NCBI RefSeq assembly: GCF_900109375.1
Contig: NZ_FOAB01000007.1
Span: 124,001-188,000, forward strand
DNA from: Aquimarina amphilecti
GTDB lineage: Bacteria > Bacteroidota > Bacteroidia > Flavobacteriales > Flavobacteriaceae
Direction: 5' to 3'
Length of the DNA: 64,000 nt
Below the pieces are notes generated by a model. The model was not told where the DNA came from. It saw only the letters and a program-made list of their open reading frames with translations, and did not search any database. Of this stretch, positions 18,582-26,217 are shown piece by piece. The position numbers and the translations under genes are program-made. Numbering within the stretch: position 1 is the stretch's first letter; each line of letters begins with the position of its first letter.

Positions 18582-19924
18582 CAACATTTAAATTATTTTT
18601 ACAACAATGTATTCGCTCAAAAGAGGTTTGGATAAGTTTACTCCTGATTATGCTATTGGGAGTCGTTGGAATTATTATTGGAAATAAACACCTTGAAAGA
18701 CGACAAGAAGCAATTTCAGAAGTAAATACGTATCAAGAACTACATCTTGATCGACAAACGGAACTACATAATGAAGACTTAGGCTTGTTATTATATTATG
18801 CAAAATTTGCTTACATAAATACTATGAATCCGTTAGCAGGATTATCCGTAGGGCAGACAGATGTAAACCCAACTGTAAAGCGAATTACAATTAAGACCTT
18901 TGAGGCGCAAAAATATGATACTGATTTAGTCAATCCAATGAATTTGCAATCTGGTAACCTAGACCTTTCTTTTGTTATCATTTATCTATTTCCTTTATTA
19001 GTTATTGTATTGACTTTCAATGTACTTTCCGAAGAAACAGAAACGGGTACTTGGCGACTTGTAGCCATTCAGGCAAAGTCTAAGTTAAGATTCATTATTT
19101 ACAAACTTTTGATTCGGTTAATACTATTATATGGAATACTAATATTTCTTTTTTTTATTGCAAAACTACTTCTCAACCTACCTTTAAACATTAACTTTTT
19201 CTGGATGTTGGGATTATCTATGCTTTACGTTCTATTCTGGTTTACTTTAACCTTTTTCATCATTACTTTCAAGAAATCCTCTGGTTTCAATGCATTATTA
19301 CTTTTATCCGTTTGGTTAGTTTTAATTATTCTTTTACCTGCTGGAATAAATGCATATGTATCGTCTAAATACCCTGTTCCTGAAGCATTAAGTTCAGCCA
19401 TAGCACAACGAGATGGATATCATACTAAATGGGATACTGACAAATTAGCCACCATAGAGAAGTTCTATAATCATTACCCGCAATTCAAAAAATATGGGTA
19501 TCCTACAGATGGCTTCAATTGGTTATGGTATTATGCCATGCAGCAAATGGGAGATGATGATTCTAAAAAACAACGGGAAGCACTTAGTGAAAAGATAAAG
19601 TTACGGGAACAAACTAGTAGGCAAGTCGCATCTATACTTCCCAACATGCACTTACAGCTCATTTTTAATCAATTGGCAGGAACTAGTATGAGTCAACAAA
19701 TGGATTATTTAGAAGCTACTGATAAATTTCATGAAAAACTAAGATTGTTTTTTTATCCGAAAATATTCGAACAACAACAAGCTAATACAATTGATTGGAA
19801 TCAATTTACTCCAGAATATTATGAAACGAATACCAATTTACAACCTTTTAAAGGCATATTACCCCTAATTATAGCCTCAATATGTATGCTATTGTTTTCT
19901 ATTCCGAAAGTAAAACGTTTGTGA
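18578..19924 (+). CDS. ABC-2 type permease with DUF3526-like domain (second of pair)
   Basis: A 448-residue paralogue of the preceding permease with the same plan: N-terminal span (EVWISLLLIMLLGVVGIII), outside segment, spans from about residue 130 containing VLSEETETGTWRLVAIQ, an outside helical domain (residues ~265-420) and a closing span. The pair likely forms a heterodimeric ABC-2 transporter core. It closes the operon; no terminator hairpin is obvious in the 257 bp that follow. Confidence 0.8.
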   Translation: MTTFKLFLQQCIRSKEVWISLLLIMLLGVVGIIIGNKHLERRQEAISEVNTYQELHLDRQTELHNEDLGLLLYYAKFAYINTMNPLAGLSVGQTDVNPTVKRITIKTFEAQKYDTDLVNPMNLQSGNLDLSFVIIYLFPLLVIVLTFNVLSEETETGTWRLVAIQAKSKLRFIIYKLLIRLILLYGILIFLFFIAKLLLNLPLNINFFWMLGLSMLYVLFWFTLTFFIITFKKSSGFNALLLLSVWLVLIILLPAGINAYVSSKYPVPEALSSAIAQRDGYHTKWDTDKLATIEKFYNHYPQFKKYGYPTDGFNWLWYYAMQQMGDDDSKKQREALSEKIKLREQTSRQVASILPNMHLQLIFNQLAGTSMSQQMDYLEATDKFHEKLRLFFYPKIFEQQQANTIDWNQFTPEYYETNTNLQPFKGILPLIIASICMLLFSIPKVKRL

Positions 19925-20181
19925 GATTTATTTAATTATGAGGCCAACATTCATCTTTGTTAAAGCGAAAAGTACGGGTAGTATATCAGATCATTCTACT
20001 TCGTGGTGTTCTCCTATTTTCTATTCTTAATATAGCGATGCTCCGCATAACTTCAAGTTTTATATAAAATTCTAATTGATTTCATTATTTACTAGTAAAA
20101 GTTTATGGGGTATTACTATTTCAATCTTTATTCCAATTAGTTTTACGGGGAACTAAATAATTCTTTAAACTATTAATTAGG

Positions 20182-20346
20182 ATGAAAAAAAATAGAAAAC
20201 TAAAACAGCTAAAACTAAACAAAAAGATTATTTCTAATCTTCAATTTAAGCAAATTTCTGGTGGACATAGGATTGCCACTTATTATCACACTGAATGTGG
20301 TCCCTCCAAAGATCGTGGGTGTGAACTTTTAACTATATCCAAATAG
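20182..20346 (+). CDS. Putative RiPP (class I lanthipeptide-like) precursor peptide with Gly-Gly leader
   Basis: A 54-codon frame from ATG at 20182 to TAG at 20346. The leader reads KLKQLKLNKKIISNLQFKQ and then ISGG, which matches the LxLNKxxIxxL...GG leaders of Bacteroidota RiPP precursors (TIGR04149-type and class I lanthipeptide-type). The 26-residue core after GG holds two Cys and five Ser/Thr (IATYYHTECGPSK and GCELLTISK), enough for one or two thioether rings. No lanthionine synthetase, radical SAM enzyme or bacteriocin-type peptidase exporter lies in the window, so it is an orphan here. A strong hairpin at 20457-20486 lies 110 bp later. The family call is by pattern only. Confidence 0.6.
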   Translation: MKKNRKLKQLKLNKKIISNLQFKQISGGHRIATYYHTECGPSKDRGCELLTISK

Positions 20347-20456
20347 TTAAAATTGATTTCATTTTATACAATTAGATGTTCATAAGATTCAATTTTTCAA
20401 TTTCAAGTAATTTGTTAATTGAAAAGTTTAAATTCCGAATGCTTGGGGGCATAAAT

Positions 20457-20490
20457 AAAAAGTCTGCATTTTCAAGCAGGCTTTTTATTT
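20457..20490 (+). terminator. Rho-independent terminator after the RiPP-like peptide
   Basis: Arms 20457-20467 and 20476-20486 form an 11-bp stem with one G-U pair and an eight-base loop; the right arm ends in a run of T. It separates the peptide gene from the fdhF-like gene. Confidence 0.75.
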
Positions 20491-20559
20491 TTAATAACTA
20501 TTGCATTTATTACATCAATAATTGTATATTAAATTTTATTAATCCCTTCTTTACTATAG

Positions 20560-22860
20560 ATGAGTACTTCCAAAAGAAAAATTTCTGCAACAGGATCAAC
20601 AGCGTTTTCTAAGTTAATACTAAAGGAACCTTCAACATATGCCGCAGGAACCAAAGCAGTTACAGTAGCGCTAAAGCATGCTTTTAAAGAAATGGGAGTA
20701 GTAAAATCTTTAACTGGGCTTGCTCAAATGAATCAAAAAGAAGGCTTTGACTGTCCAGGTTGCGCCTGGCCAGATCCAGATAAACCTTCTAAGATAGCGG
20801 AATATTGCGAAAATGGTGCAAAAGCACTAGCAGAAGAAGCTACCAATAAAAAAGTAGATGCTGCTTTTTTTTCAAAACATTCTGTAGAAGAAATTTCAGA
20901 ATGGACAGATTATCAAATTGGAAAAAGTGGACGCATTACGGAACCAATGGTTTTATACCCAAATAGCATCCATTATCAACCCATAAGTTGGAATAATGCT
21001 TATGGATTAATTGCAGATCAATTACATCAGTTAGAAGACCCTAATGAAGCTGTATTTTATACTTCTGGTAGATCCAGTAATGAAGCTGCTTTTTTATACG
21101 GACTTTTTATAAGAGCTTTTGGCACCAACAATATGCCAGATTGTTCTAATATGTGTCATGAATCCAGTGGTGTTGCCCTAAAAGAAACTCTAGGAATTGG
21201 CAAAGGGTCTGTTACTTTAGATGATTTTGAAAAAGCAGAAGTTATTATGGTACTGGGTCAAAATCCAGGCACGAATCATCCTCGTATGCTATCGGCATTA
21301 CAAAAATGTAAAGAACAGGGTGGAAAAATTATAAGTATAAATCCACTTGCAGAGGCAGGACTTATAAGGTTTAAAAATCCTCAGGAGATGAAAGGTGTAA
21401 TTGCGGGTGGTGAAGCGCTAACTGATATTCATCTACAGGTAAAAATTAATCAAGATGTTGCATTGCTGAAAGCAATCTTAATAAAGCTTTCTGCGCTAGA
21501 TCAACAACGAAAAGATATCTTTGATCATGATTTTATTCAAACATACACTCAAGGATATGAATCATTTTTAGAACACCTGCAAGATTTTGATGAAAATGAA
21601 CTGATTAAACAATCTGGAGTTTCATCTTCATTAATAGATGAAGCAGTAAACCTATTAGCAAATAAGCAAAAAATCATTATTTGTTGGGCCATGGGGCTCA
21701 CACAACATAAAAATGGAGTAGAAAACATTAAAGAATGTGTAAACTTATTATTACTAAAAGGAAGCCTAGGAAAACCTGGAGCTGGAACATGCCCGGTTAG
21801 AGGACACAGTAATGTACAAGGAGATCGATCTGTTGGCATTGTACATCACGCATCTATAGCATTTAATACTGCAGTAGAAAAAGTTTTTGGTTTTACTCCT
21901 CCAACTAAAGAAGGTTTGGATACTGTACACTCCATAAAAGCTATGCATGAAGGGAAAGCCAAGGTGTTTTTTGCATTAGGAGGTAATTTTGTATCTGCTG
22001 TATCCGACACGCAATATGCTGCTGATGCTTTACAAAATTGTGAATTAACGGTACAGGTAAGTACTAAATTAAATCGTACACATACAACAGCTGGTAAAAC
22101 ATCATTAATATTACCAACCTTAGGTAGATCCGAATTTGACACTAAAAATGGAAAGTCACGATTTTTTACTGTCGAAAATAGTATGGGTAAAGTACATAGA
22201 TCAAAAGGAATGCTAAAACCAGCTTCAGAAAACCTTCGGAGTGAACCTGAAATTATTGGAAATATTGCTAATTCATATTTTAAAGGAAACCATCCAGTTG
22301 ATTGGTTGAATTTAAGTACAGATTATACATCTATTAGAGCAAAGCTACAAGAAGTAATTAATGACTTCAAGGGATTGGAAGAAAAATCAAAAGGATCTGG
22401 TTTTTATCTCCCGAACAATGTTCGCAAATTAGATTTCAGCAAATTACCTAATGGAAAAGCTCAGTTTAGCAATTGCTCCCTACCCACCCATCATCTACAA
22501 AAAGATGAATTTTTAATGATGACTATACGATCTCATGATCAGTTTAATACTACCATCTACGGAATGAATGATCGTTACCGAGGTATATTTAATGAACGAA
22601 GAGTGGTACTTATGAATCCAGATGACATAATAGAATTTGGATTTACTCCATTAGAAATTGTTGATCTTACCAGCACATATGACGGCACTACAAGGAAAGC
22701 AGAGAATTTTAAAATAATTTCTTACAATATCCCAGAAGGAAATATTGCTACTTATTTTCCGGAGACTAATATCTTAGTTCCTTATAACCATTACGCGGAT
22801 AAAAGTAACACTCCTATTAGTAAATCTGTTGTCATAAAAATACTGAAGAAACCAACCTAA
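20560..22860 (+). CDS. FdhF/YdeP family molybdopterin oxidoreductase
   Basis: A 766-residue molybdopterin-dependent oxidoreductase of the FdhF/YdeP group. The N-terminal FDCPGCAWPDP is the group's hallmark; MPDCSNMCHESSGVALKETLG, IMVLGQNPGTNHPRML and GKPGAGTCPVRGHSNVQGDR contact the cofactor. The C-terminal third (FLMMTIRSHDQFNTTIYGMN, RGIFNERRVVLMNP) is the usual molydopterin dinucleotide-binding domain. Like other YdeP proteins it lacks the standard N-terminal 4Fe-4S ferredoxin-type motif and has no twin-arginine signal, so it is probably cytoplasmic. E. coli YdeP is linked to acid resistance; the true substrate is unknown. The gene stands alone, convergent with galT. Confidence 0.87.
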   Translation: MSTSKRKISATGSTAFSKLILKEPSTYAAGTKAVTVALKHAFKEMGVVKSLTGLAQMNQKEGFDCPGCAWPDPDKPSKIAEYCENGAKALAEEATNKKVDAAFFSKHSVEEISEWTDYQIGKSGRITEPMVLYPNSIHYQPISWNNAYGLIADQLHQLEDPNEAVFYTSGRSSNEAAFLYGLFIRAFGTNNMPDCSNMCHESSGVALKETLGIGKGSVTLDDFEKAEVIMVLGQNPGTNHPRMLSALQKCKEQGGKIISINPLAEAGLIRFKNPQEMKGVIAGGEALTDIHLQVKINQDVALLKAILIKLSALDQQRKDIFDHDFIQTYTQGYESFLEHLQDFDENELIKQSGVSSSLIDEAVNLLANKQKIIICWAMGLTQHKNGVENIKECVNLLLLKGSLGKPGAGTCPVRGHSNVQGDRSVGIVHHASIAFNTAVEKVFGFTPPTKEGLDTVHSIKAMHEGKAKVFFALGGNFVSAVSDTQYAADALQNCELTVQVSTKLNRTHTTAGKTSLILPTLGRSEFDTKNGKSRFFTVENSMGKVHRSKGMLKPASENLRSEPEIIGNIANSYFKGNHPVDWLNLSTDYTSIRAKLQEVINDFKGLEEKSKGSGFYLPNNVRKLDFSKLPNGKAQFSNCSLPTHHLQKDEFLMMTIRSHDQFNTTIYGMNDRYRGIFNERRVVLMNPDDIIEFGFTPLEIVDLTSTYDGTTRKAENFKIISYNIPEGNIATYFPETNILVPYNHYADKSNTPISKSVVIKILKKPT

Positions 22861-22978
22861 TAATCACATTTAAATTATTTTAGTCTTCACAAAATAACCT
22901 AATTATAAAACACTTTTACTTTTAGACAGAAGTATGTAAGAAATATTCTTTATGAGTCTTCTAAAAAATACTTCAATA

Positions 22979-24010
22979 CTAATTACTACTGAAATGTTTA
23001 GTTGACAAAGACCTTAGGGTTTCTGCTGCTTGTTCTGCAGTTATATCACGTTGCGGATCTGCAAACATTTCATATCCTACCATAAATTTCTTTACAGTTG
23101 CTGATCTCAATAATGGTGGATAAAATGACATATGAAGATGCCACTCAGAATGGTCTTTCTGGTCAGTAGGAGATTGATGAATACCAGCTGAATATGGAAA
23201 ACTTACATTAAATAAATTATCATATCTAGTCGTTAAGTCTTTGATCATATTTGCAAAAGATACAATCTCTTCTTCGGTTAATTGATCTAAGCTTTGTACG
23301 TGCCTTTTAGGCAACACTAATGTTTCATAAGGCCACACTGCCCAATAAGGAACTAAAGAGACAAAATATTCATTTTCTGAAATTACTCTTTCTTTCATCT
23401 CCAGTTCTTGCTCTAGATAAGAAAACAATAAACTCTTCTGATTCTTACCCCAATATTCAGCCTGTTGTTTTGTCTTTTTTGAAGTTTCTAATGGAATTGA
23501 TTCCTGAGCCCATATCTGACCATGCGGGTGAGGATTACTACATCCCATTACGTCACCTTTATTTTCGAATATCTGGACATGATTAATGTATGGTAATTTC
23601 CCCAACTCTACATACTCTTTTTTCCATAATCTAATTACCTTTTGAATATTTTCCTCTTTCATTAAAGGTAATGTCAATGAATGATCAGGTGAAAAGCAAA
23701 CAACTTTACAAACACCTCTTTCAGAACTCCCTTGCAAAAGACCGTTTGTATAATTTTCATCCGGAGTATTGGACAATAATGCAGAAAAGTCATTTACAAA
23801 AGAAAAAGGATCTTTGTAATTTGGATTTTTATCACCACTCATCCTTATATTAGTTGGACATAAATAGCAAGTTTCATCATAAGAGTCTACTTTTTTCACA
23901 ATGGCAGTTTCTTGTTTTCCTTGCCATGGTCTTTTAGTCCTATGCGGAGATACTAGTACCCAATCTCCTGTCAATACATTATACCTTCTATGCGGATTAT
24001 TATTCATCAC
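22979..24010 (-). CDS. galT: Galactose-1-phosphate uridylyltransferase
   Basis: A 343-residue GalT: exchanges UMP between UDP-glucose and galactose-1-phosphate in the Leloir pathway. Seen motifs are RRYNVLTGDWVLVSPHR at the start, CYLCP (metal-binding Cys pair) near residue 52, GCSNPHPHGQIWA near 165 with the catalytic HPH, and HSEWHLHMSFYPPLLRS near 285 with the second His-rich metal site. Length is normal. It is 5 bp downstream of galK and certainly in one operon with it. Confidence 0.95.
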   Translation of the reverse strand: MMNNNPHRRYNVLTGDWVLVSPHRTKRPWQGKQETAIVKKVDSYDETCYLCPTNIRMSGDKNPNYKDPFSFVNDFSALLSNTPDENYTNGLLQGSSERGVCKVVCFSPDHSLTLPLMKEENIQKVIRLWKKEYVELGKLPYINHVQIFENKGDVMGCSNPHPHGQIWAQESIPLETSKKTKQQAEYWGKNQKSLLFSYLEQELEMKERVISENEYFVSLVPYWAVWPYETLVLPKRHVQSLDQLTEEEIVSFANMIKDLTTRYDNLFNVSFPYSAGIHQSPTDQKDHSEWHLHMSFYPPLLRSATVKKFMVGYEMFADPQRDITAEQAAETLRSLSTKHFSSN

Positions 24011-24015
24011 TTCTT

Positions 24016-25167
24016 TTATTTTTTTGTTTGAATTGCATGTACTTGATGGCTTGTTCCCTTACTAGGTTTAACTTGAAAAGCATCTAATTTTATATTAAAA
24101 CTGTCTTCATAAGCCTTAGTTATTTCTGGGATATAATTATCTATAAAATCCTTATGTATAATATTCACTGTACACCCACCAAAACCCCCGCCCATCATTC
24201 TAGAACCAATAATAAATTCTTTGTCTTTTGAAAAATCAACCAAAAAATCCAATTCATCACAACTAACCTCATATTGCGATCTTAATCCTTCGTGACACTG
24301 GTATAGTAATTGTCCAAATTTTTTAAGATCATGATTTTTTAGATATTCTGCTGCTCTTTGTACTCGTTCATTTTCCTCTATAACATAGAGGCATCTTTGA
24401 AATATAATAGGAGACATAAGTTCTTTAACCTCGTCTAACATTTTTAAAGTTACACCTCTTAAAGACGAAACTGAGTTGTATTTTTTGCTAACAATTTTCA
24501 CTCCTTCTTCACATTGCTCCCTTCTGGTATTATAATTACTCGTAGAAAGGTTGTGTTCCACATTGGTATTGATAATTAATACTTTATAATCAGTTAGTTC
24601 CATAGGAATCAATCTATATTCTAAAGAGAGACAATCTAAAAACAAAACCTTATTTTTCTCTCCGAAAACAGAAGCATATTGATCCATAATCCCGCATTTA
24701 GTTCCTACGTATTCATGTTCAGCATCCCTACTTAACTTTGCTATTTCTAATCTAGATAAGTCAAGATCAAATAATTCATTAATTCCATACGCCAATCCAC
24801 ATTCTAAAGCAGCAGAAGAACTTAATCCTGAACCTATAGCCAGTTCACTACTTATAACACAATCAAATCCCTTAACACGATCCGATCGATGTAATAGTTG
24901 TTTTAAAACCCCTAAAATATAATTCTCCCAACCTTCTCTACTAGGTTTGATTTCATTGAGATCAACAGTTAAAAACTTATTATAATTCTGACTATGAACA
25001 TTACAAATATTTACTGTTCCATTCTTTCTAAGTTCAAGTTTTATTTTTTTATCAATTGCCGCAGGAAGCACAAATCCGTTGTTATAGTCAGTATGTCCGC
25101 CAATGAAGTTTATCCTTCCTGGAGAGGCAACTATGATCTCAGGATTAAAATTGTTTTCTTTGTCCAT
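24016..25167 (-). CDS. galK: Galactokinase
   Basis: GHMP-family galactokinase, 383 residues from ATG at 25167; an upstream TTG at 25194 would add nine residues but lies within the inverted-repeat promoter region and is unlikely. It phosphorylates galactose at C1. Motifs: SPGRINFIGGHTDYN (galactokinase signature), GSGLSSSAALECGLAYG (ATP loop), CGIMDQYASVFG (catalytic Asp) and GGGFGGCTVNII (third GHMP motif). The signature normally reads GEHTDY; here the Glu is Gly through a GGA codon. The other catalytic residues are intact. It forms an operon with galT and is divergent from the Nudix-type regulator. Confidence 0.94.
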   Translation of the reverse strand: MDKENNFNPEIIVASPGRINFIGGHTDYNNGFVLPAAIDKKIKLELRKNGTVNICNVHSQNYNKFLTVDLNEIKPSREGWENYILGVLKQLLHRSDRVKGFDCVISSELAIGSGLSSSAALECGLAYGINELFDLDLSRLEIAKLSRDAEHEYVGTKCGIMDQYASVFGEKNKVLFLDCLSLEYRLIPMELTDYKVLIINTNVEHNLSTSNYNTRREQCEEGVKIVSKKYNSVSSLRGVTLKMLDEVKELMSPIIFQRCLYVIEENERVQRAAEYLKNHDLKKFGQLLYQCHEGLRSQYEVSCDELDFLVDFSKDKEFIIGSRMMGGGFGGCTVNIIHKDFIDNYIPEITKAYEDSFNIKLDAFQVKPSKGTSHQVHAIQTKK

Positions 25168-25191
25168 AATAGCGATGTAAATTTCAAGTAA

Positions 25192-25229
25192 CAAATATAA
25201 TAAACGTATTTTTTACATTTATTATATTT
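25192..25229. promoter_or_regulatory. Putative gal operator: 12-nt perfect inverted repeat over the galK promoter
   Basis: AAATATAATAAA at 25193-25204 is repeated as its exact reverse complement at 25218-25229, with a 13-bp spacer. Read toward galK, 25192-25199 gives TATATTTG, a perfect TAnnTTTG -7 box lying in one arm, 24 bp before the galK ATG. The only regulator gene nearby is the divergent Nudix-type one, so binding of that protein with repression of galKT and of itself is the simplest reading. Confidence 0.6.
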
Positions 25230-25244
25230 ATCAAAAATATTTTT

Positions 25245-25970
25245 ATGGATTTTGCTAAAAATCAACAGAATCGATGGTATCAGAATAAAGAAAAAATGTT
25301 TGTAGCAATCGACTGTATCATTTTTGGTTTTGACAATGGAGTCTTAAAACTTTTAGTTTTTAAGAGAGAAATTGAACCTTTAAAAGGGTCTTGGTCCTTA
25401 ATTGGTAGTTTTGTTAGATTCGATGAAAACTCAGGCGAAGCAGCTAATAGAATTTTAAAAGATATTACAGGTTTAGAACAAATTTTTACCGAAGAACTGA
25501 AAACATATTCTAACATAAACCGCGATCCAGGAGCTCGATGCATTTCTATAGCCCAATACGCTTTAATCCCAATAGATAAACATAATAAAGATTTAGTTGA
25601 AAAGCATGGAGCATTCTGGTTTCCATTAAATGAACTACCGAATCTAGCATTAGATCACGATACTATGGTTGCAGATGCGCTGGAGCGATTACGTAATAAA
25701 GCTAAATTTTTCCCTCTAGGATTTGAACTACTTCCTAAGAGTTTTACTTTACCACAGATACAATTATTGTATGAAGAAATTTTTCAAAAGAAACTAGATG
25801 CTCGTAATTTCAGAAAAAAGATATTATCCTTAGAATTATTAACAAACACAAAGAAGAAAGATAAAACCTCCTCTAAAAAAGGTGCATTTTTATATCAGTT
25901 TGATCCAGAAAAATATAAAAAATTTAAATCGATTGGTTTTGACTTCCCTATATTAAAAAACAATATTTAA
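25245..25970 (+). CDS. NrtR/AraR-like Nudix-domain transcriptional regulator, probably of galactose genes
   Basis: A 241-residue protein with an N-terminal Nudix fold (MFVAIDCIIFGFDNGVLKLL; GSWSLIGSFVRFDENSGEAA) and a C-terminal winged-helix domain (FELLPKSFTLPQIQLLYEEI; DARNFRKKILSLELL). The Nudix box end reads NRILKDITGL where catalytic enzymes have REUxEExGU, so the Glu residues are lost and the domain should sense rather than cleave. NrtR-type regulators sense ADP-ribose; a Bacteroides relative, AraR, responds to arabinose. Placement opposite galK-galT suggests galactose or a galactose metabolite as signal. DNA-binding residues are in a Lys-rich tail region (TNTKKKDKTSSKKG). Confidence 0.82.
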   Translation: MDFAKNQQNRWYQNKEKMFVAIDCIIFGFDNGVLKLLVFKREIEPLKGSWSLIGSFVRFDENSGEAANRILKDITGLEQIFTEELKTYSNINRDPGARCISIAQYALIPIDKHNKDLVEKHGAFWFPLNELPNLALDHDTMVADALERLRNKAKFFPLGFELLPKSFTLPQIQLLYEEIFQKKLDARNFRKKILSLELLTNTKKKDKTSSKKGAFLYQFDPEKYKKFKSIGFDFPILKNNI

Positions 25971-26123
25971 TAAATTAAAGATATTAGATTCAGACAAAAA
26001 GAATTCCACAATTTATTCTTTGACGAAAACTACTACTACAATTCACAAAACATTCAATAATATACTGAATACTCCCTAACCTATATTATAATGATTAGAA
26101 GTATATATCATTTTTACAATCAA

Positions 26124-26157
26124 AAAGACTACTAGATAATATCACCTAGTAGTCTTT
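26124..26157. terminator. Strong two-way hairpin terminator between Nudix regulator and BNR protein
   Basis: AAAGACTACTAG at 26124-26135 pairs perfectly with 26146-26157 across a ten-base loop, 12 bp in all, with A-runs on the left and T-runs on the right. It serves convergent genes ending at 25970 (+) and 26218 (-). Confidence 0.8.
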
Positions 26158-26217
26158 GTAAAATGTCGTAACAATATTTAGAAATTCTATTTTCTAAAAC
26201 GTTAGTGTGTGTATTTT

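Noticed and set aside
20376..20612. 78-residue open frame
   Set aside because: It runs through the terminator at 20457-20490 and into the fdhF-like gene in another frame, with an A/T-driven composition.
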